From contig NZ_KB903813.1 of NCBI RefSeq assembly GCF_000379825.1, forward strand, positions 1-45,800: a stretch of 45,800 nucleotides of DNA. Reading direction: 5' to 3'. The translations under genes were made by a program, and so were the position numbers. This stretch comes from Longispora albida DSM 44784 (GTDB lineage: Bacteria; Actinomycetota; Actinomycetes; Mycobacteriales; Micromonosporaceae). The number at the start of each line of letters is the position of its first letter. Position 1 is the stretch's first letter. Shown here in pieces: positions 8,346-15,785 of the stretch. The notes beneath the pieces are model-generated. The model was not told the origin of the DNA. It saw only the letters and a program-made list of their open reading frames with translations, and did not search any database.

Positions 8346-8903
8346 ATGAAGATCCGGCCACTCGCCGGGCTCGTGGTCGTGGCGTCGTTTGCCGCCGCCG
8401 TCCAGTTCAGCGCCGGCGAGGCCTCCCTGAACCAGGGCAGCAGGCCGAGCGTGTCGCTACCGCAGATCGCCGTGCTGCCGACCGGGCCGGTCGTGGTGAC
8501 CGTGGAGCCCACAGCCCCGGCTGGTACCTCTGGTACCCGGCAGCCGTCGCCGCCCGCCCGCGAGGCCCAGCCCGTCCCGGCCGCACCTCCGCCCGCTCCG
8601 CCCCGGGCCCCGGCACCTCCGCCACAGCCGGTGGCTTCCCCGGTACCAGCAGCGCCAGCCCTCCCGGCCACCTGGCCGTCCCGGCGGCCCGAGGTCGTGC
8701 CGGTCCAGTCGCCGCCGGTCGTGAAGCCCCCGCCCGTCGTCCAGCCGGTACCGAGGCCGGGCCCTCCGGCTGGTGAGCCCGGCCCGTGCGTGCGGATCAA
8801 GGTGCCGTGGCTGGCTCCGCGCATCGCGGTCACCGAGGAGAACGTGCAGATCCGGGTACACCGCGTCACCCACCACAGAGGACGCCTGCCCCGGGTACCG
8901 TAG
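8346..8903 (+). CDS. Exported proline-rich protein of unknown function
   Basis: Protein of 185 aa. It has a basic start (MKIRP) and a hydrophobic stretch (LAGLVVVASFAAAVQFSAG) consistent with a signal peptide or anchor. Residues about 60-140 are a Pro-rich extended region with many PPP/PAP repeats, and the last 45 residues are more ordered with a single Cys (GPCVRIKVPWLAP). The ATG at 8346 has AGGGAGG 7 nt upstream, better placed than for the TTG at 8340. I do not recognise a family. It is followed after 4 nt by a small membrane protein on the same strand, so the two are probably co-transcribed. Confidence 0.55.
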   Translation: MKIRPLAGLVVVASFAAAVQFSAGEASLNQGSRPSVSLPQIAVLPTGPVVVTVEPTAPAGTSGTRQPSPPAREAQPVPAAPPPAPPRAPAPPPQPVASPVPAAPALPATWPSRRPEVVPVQSPPVVKPPPVVQPVPRPGPPAGEPGPCVRIKVPWLAPRIAVTEENVQIRVHRVTHHRGRLPRVP

Positions 8904-8907
8904 GGGC

Positions 8908-9114
8908 ATGACATTCGTCGATGCCCTGATCGGGGCTGGCATCCTGCTCGTCATCGCCGCGTTCGCAGTCCTGGTACCCGCGACCCGGGGCCGGGGCTAT
9001 CCGACACCGGGTCAGGCCCGGCGCGCCATGCGCGTCGCGACGCACTCCGGCCCGTGGATCGTCCGTAACTTCACCGACGGCCCCACCCAGAAGCCGGGAA
9101 TCGACGTCGGCTGA
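8908..9114 (+). CDS. Small single-span membrane protein (68 aa)
   Basis: Protein of 68 aa. It has one N-terminal membrane segment (ALIGAGILLVIAAFAVLVPA) followed by a short basic, cytoplasm-like tail (TRGRGYPTPGQARRAMRVA). An AGGGG ribosome binding site overlaps the stop codon of the upstream Pro-rich gene, supporting coupling. There is no family assignment. Its stop codon lies 4 bp from that of the convergent alpha/beta hydrolase, leaving no room for a terminator. Confidence 0.6.
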   Translation: MTFVDALIGAGILLVIAAFAVLVPATRGRGYPTPGQARRAMRVATHSGPWIVRNFTDGPTQKPGIDVG

Positions 9115-9118
9115 GCCC

Positions 9119-9898
9119 TCAGGTCCTGGTGACCGCTCCGGTGGTCTCCAGGATCGTGCGGGTCACCAGTTCCGGGTCGTCGTACATCGGCAGGTGGCCG
9201 CAGCCCGGCAGCCAGACGTGCCTCGCCTCGGGCAGCCGCTCGCGGGCACGGTCGGCCTGACGGGGGCGCAGGATCCGGTCCTTCGTCCCCCAGGCGACCG
9301 TCACAGGGCTCGCCGGGCTCCCCGTGAACTGGTATCCGATCCCGGCCCTGGCCACGCGTGTGAAGGCCCGGCCGCTCCGCAGCGCCATCATGTCGCTGAA
9401 CAGCACCTCCGGGTCGAGCTGGCCCGGCCTGCCGTAGAACAGCGCCGAGCTGATCCGGCGCAGTCGCGCGGTGCGCAGCGTCCGCCGGATCAGCGCACGC
9501 GGCGCGAAGCTCAGCATCCGGTAGCCGACGAGCACGCCAGCCGTGTACCCGAACTCGAGCCTGCTCCAGAAGCCCGCCGGGTCCAGCGCGGTCGCGCTCG
9601 CGACGTGGCCCGCGGCGGCGAGTTCGAGGGCGAGCGCCCCGCCGAGCGAGTTGCCGGCCACGTGCGGCCGCTCGACGCCGAGTTCCGTGAAGAACTCGGC
9701 GAGCCTGCCGACCACATGACTCATCTCGTACCGGTCGATGCCGGCCGAGGCCCCGAAGCCGGGCAGGTCGATGGCGATCACGTCGTGCCGGGCCGCGAGC
9801 CCGTCGAGCACGGGAGCCCAGGCCTGCCAGTGGTGCCCGATGCCGTGCAGGAGGACGAGCGGGCTGCCGGCGCCCCGCCGTTCGTACACAATCGCCAT
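9119..9898 (-). CDS. Alpha/beta-fold hydrolase
   Basis: Protein of 259 aa with the standard fold: oxyanion-hole LLHGIGHHWQAW, nucleophile elbow GNSLGG (Ser of the catalytic triad), a late Asp in AWGTKDRIL, and the catalytic His in GCGHLPM. The region between strands 6 and 7 (GFWSRLEFGYTAGVLVGYRML) forms a hydrophobic lid, suggesting a lipid-like or aromatic substrate. I chose the ATG at 9898: TACTCT sits exactly six bases before it, matching the leaderless promoter pattern of several neighbours. The upstream extension to 9949 has no ribosome site. The substrate is unknown. Confidence 0.85.
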   Translation of the reverse strand: MAIVYERRGAGSPLVLLHGIGHHWQAWAPVLDGLAARHDVIAIDLPGFGASAGIDRYEMSHVVGRLAEFFTELGVERPHVAGNSLGGALALELAAAGHVASATALDPAGFWSRLEFGYTAGVLVGYRMLSFAPRALIRRTLRTARLRRISSALFYGRPGQLDPEVLFSDMMALRSGRAFTRVARAGIGYQFTGSPASPVTVAWGTKDRILRPRQADRARERLPEARHVWLPGCGHLPMYDDPELVTRTILETTGAVTRT

Positions 9899-9968
9899 TA
9901 CCCGAGAGTAGGGACTGGGGTTACTCAGCGGTAGACCTCGATATGCCAAAACCGGCCGGCTACCCGGA

Positions 9969-11444
9969 TCAGTCGAGCGGCCAGGTGTGCACCGGGGCGT
10001 TCGTGACCGAGTGCCTCCGGTACCGGACCAGCATCTCGCGGAGCGCGTCCGGCCTGGTCAGGCCCGACTTCTCCAGCTTGGCCACCATCACGGTCTGCCA
10101 GGTCGCTCCCGTGCGGCGCAGGGCGCACCGGCGCTCGATGATGCCGAGCAGCCGGTCGCGGATCTCGGGCTCCACGCCGAACCGGTCGAGGCCCTCGTAC
10201 GCCAGCGGCAGCAGCCGGTCGAGGATCAGGTCGGTGAACTTCAGCTCCGACTCGCCCGGCCACTGGCCGACGGCGTCGATCCCGCGCCGGGCCGCCGAGT
10301 AGAAGTTGGCCTCGGCCGCAGTGAAGGGCAGCTTGGTCCACACCGGACGGTCTTCCTCCGCGAGCGCGCGGACGAGGCCGTAGTAGAAAGCCGCGTTGGC
10401 CATCATGTCGACGACCGTCGGGCCTGCCGGGAGGACACGGTTCTCGACGCGCAGGTGCGGGCGGCCGCCCATGACGTCGTAGACCGGCCGGTTCCACCGG
10501 TACACGGTGCCGTTGTGGAGGCGCAGCTCGCCGAGGGTCGGCACGCCGCCGCCGCGCAGCACCTCCAGCGGGTCCTCGTCGTCGAGGAGGGGGAGCAGCG
10601 GCGGGAAGTAGCGGACGTTCTCCTCGAAGAGATCGAAGATCGAGGTGATCCAGCGCTCGCCGAACCACACGCGCGGCCGGACGCCCTGGACCTTGAGCTC
10701 CTCCGGACGCACGTCCGTGGCCTGCGTGAACAGCGCGATCCTCGTCTCGGACCACAGCCGCTTACCGAAGGCGAACGGCGAGTTGGCCCCGACCGCGATC
10801 TGGGCGGCGACGATGGCCTGCGAGGCGTTCCAGTAGGCCGGGAACTGCTCCGGCGACACCTGGAGGTGGAACTGGATGCTCGTGCACGCCGCCTCGGGCG
10901 CGATCGAGTCCATGTCGGCGGAGAACCGCTCCGCCCCCCGGATGTCGATCTCCATGTACTCGCCGCGCTCGGCCATGATCTGGCTGTTCAGCAGGCGGTA
11001 CCTCGGGTTGGCCGAGAGGTTGTCCTCGATCATGTGCTCGGGCCCCAGGGTCGGCAGGATGCCGATCAGCGCGATCCCGGCGTCTGCCTTGGCCGCGCGG
11101 TCGCCGAGCTGGGCGAGGGTGGTCTTCAGCCCGTTCTCGTACGCCGAGAGGCCGTCAGCCCCGATCAGCCGGGGCGGCACGTTGATCTCCAGGTTGAACT
11201 GGCCGAGCTCGGTCTGGAGCAGCGGGCTGGCCATGTACGTGAGGATCTCGGCGTTCTTCATCGCCGGGGCCGCAGCGCCGTCAACAATGTTCAACTCGAT
11301 CTCCAGCCCGGTGAGCGGGTGATCGGAGTCGAACCGCAGCTCGTCGAGCATCAGCGCGAAGACATCGAGGCAGCGCCTCACCTTCTGCCGGTACCGCTGG
11401 CGGTCCTCATGGGTGAACTCACGCTGCTGGACGTCCCTGCCCAT
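9969..11444 (-). CDS. Glutamate-cysteine ligase family (GCS2-like) protein
   Basis: Protein of 491 aa. Recognisable blocks are TGLEIELNIVD near the N-terminus (acidic metal/substrate site), LGQFNLEINVPPR, and CTSIQFHLQV with a wide conserved middle, as in ATP-dependent carboxylate-amine ligases of the glutamate-cysteine ligase group. An AGGAGAG ribosome site lies 4 nt before the ATG. Actinobacteria use gamma-glutamylcysteine for ergothioneine, and many carry extra family members of unknown substrate; no ergothioneine genes adjoin this one, so I leave the product open. Confidence 0.78.
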   Translation of the reverse strand: MGRDVQQREFTHEDRQRYRQKVRRCLDVFALMLDELRFDSDHPLTGLEIELNIVDGAAAPAMKNAEILTYMASPLLQTELGQFNLEINVPPRLIGADGLSAYENGLKTTLAQLGDRAAKADAGIALIGILPTLGPEHMIEDNLSANPRYRLLNSQIMAERGEYMEIDIRGAERFSADMDSIAPEAACTSIQFHLQVSPEQFPAYWNASQAIVAAQIAVGANSPFAFGKRLWSETRIALFTQATDVRPEELKVQGVRPRVWFGERWITSIFDLFEENVRYFPPLLPLLDDEDPLEVLRGGGVPTLGELRLHNGTVYRWNRPVYDVMGGRPHLRVENRVLPAGPTVVDMMANAAFYYGLVRALAEEDRPVWTKLPFTAAEANFYSAARRGIDAVGQWPGESELKFTDLILDRLLPLAYEGLDRFGVEPEIRDRLLGIIERRCALRRTGATWQTVMVAKLEKSGLTRPDALREMLVRYRRHSVTNAPVHTWPLD

Positions 11445-11678
11445 CGACTCTCCTGGATGGTCGTTCGCGGCGGTGAGCTTCCTAGGTTAGGGGTACCGGG
11501 CACCCACGGCTAGTACCCAATCGCATAGCGTATTCACTCATGTCACTCATCGGACAGATCGGCACACCCGGAAACCAGTTCGGACACTGTGGAGCGTGAC
11601 CGGTCGAGCGCCGGAAACCAGCACTAGGGGCGGTCGCGTGCGCGGTCCCCGGTACAGAATAGTGATGTTTGTCAATGC

Positions 11679-11710
11679 CGAGGGGCCGCACCTCACGGCA
11701 CGGCCCCTCG
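11679..11710 (-). terminator. Hairpin after the YceI gene
   Basis: Perfect 10-bp arms (CGAGGGGCCG at 11679-11688, CGGCCCCTCG at 11701-11710) with a 12-nt loop, lying 26 nt beyond the YceI stop codon. There is no strong U-run on the minus side. The rest of the 11445-11735 gap holds no gene that I can support; CGGAAACCAG occurs twice in it. Confidence 0.65.
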
Positions 11711-11735
11711 CGGCAGAGTCTGGTCCTGCGGAGAT

Positions 11736-12308
11736 CTACGCCTGGCGGATGGCCTCGGCCTCGATCTCGATCTTGATCTTCTTGCCGACCAGCACGCCGC
11801 CGGTCTCCAGCGCGGCGTTGAAGGTCATGCCGAAGTCCTCGCGGTCGATCTCGGTGCTCGCAGAGAAGCCGGCGACCTCCTGGCCCCACGGGCTCTTCGC
11901 GAGGCCCTCGAACTCGACGGCCAGCTCGACCTCGCGGGTCACGCCACGGATGGTCAGGTCACCGACCAGGACGAACTCGTTGCCGTCGACGTCCTTGACC
12001 GCCTTGGAGGCGAAGGTCACGACCGGGTGGTTCTCGATGTCGAGGAAGTCGCCGGCCTTGACGTGCGCGTCACGGTCGGCGTTGCCGGTGGTGAAGCTGG
12101 CCGCCTGGATCGTGACGTTCACGGCGGAGTCGAGCGGGTTCTCCCCGACGGTGATCTCCCCGGCGAACTCGCCGAACGAGCCGCGCACCTTGCTCACCAT
12201 CATGTGGCGCGCGAGGAAGCCGACCCGGCTGTGCGCGACATCGAGGGCGAAGGTGCCGGCCGCCGGGATGGCAACGCCGTTGAACTCACGGGTGACGATG
12301 GAGGTCAT
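11736..12308 (-). CDS. YceI-family lipid-binding protein
   Basis: Protein of 190 aa with the YceI beta-barrel pattern: FALDVAHSRVGFLARHMMVSKVRGSFGEF, then a D-HPVVTF block (FLDIENHPVVTF), GDLTIRGVTREVEL, and the DREDFGMTFNAALETGG signature with a C-terminal EIEAEA strand. No signal peptide is seen, so it is probably cytoplasmic, as in many actinobacterial members. The family binds polyisoprenoid or amphipathic ligands in its barrel. An AAAGGAA site precedes the ATG. Divergent from marR with a short shared promoter region, so MarR control is likely. Confidence 0.9.
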   Translation of the reverse strand: MTSIVTREFNGVAIPAAGTFALDVAHSRVGFLARHMMVSKVRGSFGEFAGEITVGENPLDSAVNVTIQAASFTTGNADRDAHVKAGDFLDIENHPVVTFASKAVKDVDGNEFVLVGDLTIRGVTREVELAVEFEGLAKSPWGQEVAGFSASTEIDREDFGMTFNAALETGGVLVGKKIKIEIEAEAIRQA

Positions 12309-12395
12309 GGCTCGTTCCTTTCAGGTTTTGTTGACGACGCAAATATACCCCACGCAACTATCCCGATGTCAACTACTGACTGATAGGGTTGTCAC
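12309..12395. promoter_or_regulatory. Divergent promoter/operator region between yceI and marR
   Basis: On the minus strand TTGACA (12372-12367) and TATATT (12347-12342) are near-consensus -35 and -10 elements for yceI, with 19-nt spacing. On the plus strand TAGGGT (12384-12389) lies six bases before the marR ATG, a leaderless arrangement. An inverted repeat GTTGAC (12330-12335) / GTCAAC (12368-12373) brackets the yceI promoter; GTCAAC covers its -35. A MarR dimer bound here could control both genes, but the operator assignment is inference. Confidence 0.6.
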
Positions 12396-12854
12396 ATGAA
12401 GGCGTACGAGGACCCGAGGATCACCGCATTCGGCCTGCTGACCGAGGTGCACAACGGCCTGGCCATCCGGCTGGGCCAGGCGAGCCCCAACGGGCTGTCC
12501 GCGCCAGAGTTCAGCGTGCTGATCCGGTTGGTACGCAGCCCCGGCTCCCGGCTGCGGCTGTCGGACCTGGCCACGCAGACCACCCTGTCCACCAGCGGCG
12601 TCACCCGGCTCGTCGACCGGCTGGAGCAGCAGGGCCTCGTCGAACGGGAGCCCTGCCCCACCGACCGGCGCAGCTCGTACGCGAAGATCACGGCAGCGGG
12701 CGCCGAGCTGATCGACAGCCTGGCCGCCGACAGCGTGAAGGTGATAGACCGCTGGTTCACCGGGCTGCTCAGCCCCGAGCGGCTGGACGAGTTCCTCGGC
12801 ACCCTGCGGATCATCCGCGACGAGGTGCACCCGGGAGCGACCGCAGGCTCTTAG
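12396..12854 (+). CDS. MarR-family transcriptional regulator
   Basis: Protein of 152 aa. The winged-helix is clear: LSAPEFSVLIRLVRSPGSRLRLSDLA, recognition helix STSGVTRLVDRLEQQGLV, and the wing EPCPTDRRSSYAKITAAG with the conserved D-R-R. Flanking helices form the dimer. The start ATG follows TAGGGT plus six bases, with no upstream ribosome site other than the AGGG inside that motif, so a leaderless mRNA is likely. It is divergent from yceI and ends 7 bp before the convergent phosphotransferase gene. The ligand is unknown. Confidence 0.9.
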   Translation: MKAYEDPRITAFGLLTEVHNGLAIRLGQASPNGLSAPEFSVLIRLVRSPGSRLRLSDLATQTTLSTSGVTRLVDRLEQQGLVEREPCPTDRRSSYAKITAAGAELIDSLAADSVKVIDRWFTGLLSPERLDEFLGTLRIIRDEVHPGATAGS

Positions 12855-12861
12855 TCTCCGG

Positions 12862-13578
12862 TCAGCAGAACTCGTCGAGGAGCCGGAAGAAGGCGATCCT
12901 GCCCGGGTCCGGCTCCGCGCCGTACCGGCTGAGGAAGCGGGCGGCCAGCTCCGGCCCCCACTGCGCGTTCATGTCGCTGGTCAGCGAGCGGGTACAGATC
13001 GCGAGGTCGATCCAGCGGTCGCCGACTCCGAGCCGTTCCACGTCGATCAGCCCGGTCACCTCACACGTCTCCGGGTCGAACAGGACGTTCGGGACGCAGA
13101 GGTCGCCGTGCGTGACGACGAGATCCTCGGTACCCGGCCTTGTCCTGAGCAGCTCGGCCACCAGCTGGTCCCGGGTCCAGCCCGAGCGTTCGGCGTCGAG
13201 GTCTTCGAGGTCGACCTCGTTGCCGAGCGCCTCGGGGATGGTCACCGCGAGCGTCCGGTCGTACGGGCACCCGGCGACCGGCAGCGCGTGCAGCCGGACC
13301 AGCACCTCCGCCAGCGCGTCGATCACCTTCGGGCGCAGCTCGGCAGGCCAGGGCTCGGCGGCCGACCTGCCAGGCACCTCGGCGGTGACCAGCAGGCCGG
13401 GGCGGCAGTCCAGCACCTCGGGCGCCGGGATGCCCTGCCCGCGCAGCCAGGCCAGCCGGGAGCCCTCCGCGACCAGGTCGACGGCCCGGTCGTCGGGGTC
13501 GGCGGTCTTGCGGTAGACGCCACGGGAACGCGCGACGGCAGCACCCGACCTGCCGATCGTGACCTCTTCCCAGCTCAC
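12862..13578 (-). CDS. APH(3')-like aminoglycoside phosphotransferase family protein
   Basis: Protein of 238 aa, about 25 residues shorter than typical APH(3') enzymes. It keeps a candidate ATP-binding Lys (VYRKT, K24), the catalytic loop HGDLCVPN (D159, N164), the metal-binding IDVERLGVGDRW (D179), and the characteristic C-terminus RIAFFRLLDEFC, which closely parallels the RIAFYRLLDEFF tail of classical APH(3'). The GTG at 13578 lies 4 nt after the DUF1707 stop, whose end supplies GAGGTAG as ribosome site; the two are an operon. It may be an intrinsic antibiotic kinase or a small-molecule kinase; activity on aminoglycosides is not shown. Confidence 0.82.
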   Translation of the reverse strand: MSWEEVTIGRSGAAVARSRGVYRKTADPDDRAVDLVAEGSRLAWLRGQGIPAPEVLDCRPGLLVTAEVPGRSAAEPWPAELRPKVIDALAEVLVRLHALPVAGCPYDRTLAVTIPEALGNEVDLEDLDAERSGWTRDQLVAELLRTRPGTEDLVVTHGDLCVPNVLFDPETCEVTGLIDVERLGVGDRWIDLAICTRSLTSDMNAQWGPELAARFLSRYGAEPDPGRIAFFRLLDEFC

Positions 13579-13582
13579 AGCG

Positions 13583-14011
13583 CTACCTCTTCTTCTTCCG
13601 CCCGTGGTCCTTGTCGCTGCCCGGCATGATCGCGGCGGCCAGGATCCAGGCGCCCCAGATGCCGAGCGGCCAGATCGGCCAGAAGTACCGGAACTCGCCG
13701 GACGCGAAGCTCGACACGCCCCAGATCGCGGTGAGGATGACGGCGGTGCCAGCCCAGGTACGCCACTCGTTCATCCAGGCCTTGCGGTCGCTCTCCTTGC
13801 GGGCGACCTCTGCGCTCACGACCGGGGCCGGCAGGTCGGCGGTCAGCGGCACGAGTTCGCTCTGGACAACCGCGCGCAGGCTCAGGTCGAACCGCCGCTC
13901 GTACTCGTTCAGATCCAGCCGGCCCTCCGACAGCGCGATCCGCAGCCGTTCCGCGACAGCAGACCGGTCCGCGTCGGAGACCCGGATATCGGGGGTGTTC
14001 TCGTGATCCAC
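13583..14011 (-). CDS. DUF1707 protein with two C-terminal membrane helices
   Basis: Protein of 142 aa. Residues about 6-57 are a DUF1707 (SHOCT-like) domain: IRVSDADRSAVAERLRIAL, then GRLDLNEYERRFD and a LTADLP end. Two membrane segments follow (TWAGTAVILTAIWGVSSF and FWPIWPLGIWGAWILAAAI), then a Lys/Arg-rich tail. I chose the GTG at 14011: GACAAT lies exactly six bases before it, fitting a leaderless start, while the longer open frame overlaps the divergent LLM gene. Family function is unknown. It is co-transcribed with the APH-like kinase. Confidence 0.8.
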   Translation of the reverse strand: MDHENTPDIRVSDADRSAVAERLRIALSEGRLDLNEYERRFDLSLRAVVQSELVPLTADLPAPVVSAEVARKESDRKAWMNEWRTWAGTAVILTAIWGVSSFASGEFRYFWPIWPLGIWGAWILAAAIMPGSDKDHGRKKKR

Positions 14012-14047
14012 CCAGTGATTGTCACACCCTCGGGCTACGGTCCGGCC

Positions 14048-14890
14048 ATGCGATATGGATTCGTTCTGCCTTATGGTGACGCGCGCCAGGCCGCGGAGCT
14101 GGCGGTGATCGCCGAACAGTCCGGATGGGACGGTTTCTTCGTCTGGGAGCCGGTGTGGGGTGTGGACGCCTGGGTGGCGCTCACCGCGGCCGCGATGCGC
14201 ACCGAGCGCATCAGGCTCGGCACGATGCTCACTCCACTGCCGCGCAGGCGGCCGTGGGAGCTGGCCGGTCAGGTGTCCACTCTCGACAACCTGTCCGGAG
14301 GCCGGGTGATCCTGTCCGTCGGGCTGGGCGCCGTCCACGAGGGCTGGCGGGCCTTCGAGCGCGACGAGGGCCGCCGGGTCAGGGCCGGCAAGCTCGACGA
14401 GGGCCTGGACATCCTGGCTGGCCTGTGGTCAGGGCAGCCGTTCAGCTATCAGGGCGAGCACTACCAGGTCTCGGAAACAGACTTCTTCGTACCGGCGCCG
14501 CCGGTCCAGCGCCCGCGCGTGCCGGTCTGGGTCGTCGGGGCCTGGCCGCGTCCACAGTCGATGCGCCGCTCGGCCCGCTGGGACGGCTGGCTGCCCAACT
14601 ACATCCCGAAGTCCGATGTGGAGCACACCGAGGGCGGCAGGCCGCCGGTGCCGGAGTTCGCGAAGGCCGTGGAGTGGCTGCGCAGGGAGCGGGGCGGGAG
14701 CCTCGACGGGTACGACGTCGTCATGGAGGGCTTCACACCCGCCGATGACCAGCAGGCCGCAGCCGACGAGGTCCGGCCGTGGGCCGAGGCCGGGGCGACC
14801 TGGTGGCTGGAGGCCAACTGGGGCCTGGCGAAGGACGAGGTCTACGCGGCGAGCGTGGCCCGGCTGGAGGCGGGGCCGCCCCAGCTCTGA
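14048..14890 (+). CDS. LLM-class flavin-dependent oxidoreductase
   Basis: Protein of 280 aa with the luciferase-like monooxygenase TIM-barrel pattern: YGFVLPYGDARQAAELAVIAEQSGWDGFFVWE, RIRLGTMLTPLPRRRPWELA, LDNLSGGRVILSVGLG, and the C-terminal GATWWLEANWG. Such enzymes use FMN or F420, the latter being common in actinobacteria; the sequence does not decide between them. TACGGT stands six bases before the ATG and there is no Shine-Dalgarno, so the mRNA is probably leaderless. The long upstream open frame is antisense to neighbours and not part of it. The substrate is unknown. Confidence 0.86.
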   Translation: MRYGFVLPYGDARQAAELAVIAEQSGWDGFFVWEPVWGVDAWVALTAAAMRTERIRLGTMLTPLPRRRPWELAGQVSTLDNLSGGRVILSVGLGAVHEGWRAFERDEGRRVRAGKLDEGLDILAGLWSGQPFSYQGEHYQVSETDFFVPAPPVQRPRVPVWVVGAWPRPQSMRRSARWDGWLPNYIPKSDVEHTEGGRPPVPEFAKAVEWLRRERGGSLDGYDVVMEGFTPADDQQAAADEVRPWAEAGATWWLEANWGLAKDEVYAASVARLEAGPPQL

Positions 14891-14916
14891 TCATCCGCTG
14901 GTGGTAACACATACAC

Positions 14917-15411
14917 ATGCGCGCACCGATCCCGTACGACTACCTGCCGCCCGTCCCGGCCTTCGCGCTGACCAGCGAGTCGATGGCCGACGGCGGCCGG
15001 GTGGCCGACGAGCAGGTCTACGACCGGGGCAACGTCTCGCCGCAGCTGTCCTGGTCCGGCTACCCGGCCCAGACGCTGAGCTTCGCCGTCACCTGCTTCG
15101 ACCCGGACGCGCCGACCGGCAGCGGCTGGTGGCACTGGCTGGTGTTCAACCTGCCGGCCGATGTCACCTCGCTCGCGGCCGGAGCCGCGCTACCTGCCGG
15201 GGCGGTGACATCCCGCAATGACTATGCCGAGTACGGTTACGGCGGCCCGAATCCGCCGCACGGACCAGCACACCGGTACGTGTTCGCGGTGCACGCCCTG
15301 GACACCGCTCGCCTGGATCTCGATCCGGACGCGCCGGCCGCCCAGGTCGGCGGGAGTATCCGCAGGCACACCATCGCCCGCGCGGTACTGACCGCGGAGT
15401 TCGGCTACTAG
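14917..15411 (+). CDS. YbhB/YbcL-family (PEBP-like) protein
   Basis: Protein of 164 aa. Diagnostic blocks are NVSPQLSWSGYP, CFDPDAPTGSGWWHW (the phosphatidylethanolamine-binding-protein pocket with D-P-D-A-P and HW), YGGPNPPHGPAHRYVFAVHAL, and the HTIARAVLTAEFGY end. No signal peptide, so cytoplasmic. It follows the LLM gene by 26 nt on the same strand. A strong hairpin in the following gap (15542-15584) probably ends its transcript. The ligand is unknown. Confidence 0.92.
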   Translation: MRAPIPYDYLPPVPAFALTSESMADGGRVADEQVYDRGNVSPQLSWSGYPAQTLSFAVTCFDPDAPTGSGWWHWLVFNLPADVTSLAAGAALPAGAVTSRNDYAEYGYGGPNPPHGPAHRYVFAVHALDTARLDLDPDAPAAQVGGSIRRHTIARAVLTAEFGY

Positions 15412-15541
15412 GTTTCTCCGGCTTCGGCCCAGCACCACCCCGTCGGCTCGCGAGAAGAGCCACCAGTCGGCTGACGGGCCTGACCCGAGACCACAGGTAC
15501 CAGCACATCCCTACGGGGATCGGGGATGGCCCGGAAGCTCC

Positions 15542-15584
15542 GGCTGGCCCTGGAGATGCCCCCAAGCCGTCTCCAGGACCAGCC
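15542..15584. terminator. Strong hairpin between convergent pebp and STAND-regulator genes
   Basis: Arms 15542-15556 and 15570-15584 pair over 14 of 15 positions (one C-A mismatch) around a 13-nt loop. It lies in the 374-bp gap 15412-15785, which otherwise has no gene that I can support. A 14-bp perfect palindrome GTCGGCTAGCCGAC (15770-15783) abuts the STAND gene stop. A bidirectional terminator is likely. Confidence 0.6.
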
Positions 15585-15785
15585 AGCGGGCATTCCGGTC
15601 GGCGAGTGAAGCCCCCAGCGCTCGGCCGCCCGGCCCCATGTGCTTGCCCTGCCCCGGACACTAGCCGGGTGGTTTGCCGGATTCGCCGGTTAAGTTGCTG
15701 GTCACCGTGCGTCAGGCGGCAGTTCTGCCGCACGTTCTGCCGCTTTCCGGGGCTGCGTGCGCTGACCTGGTCGGCTAGCCGACTT

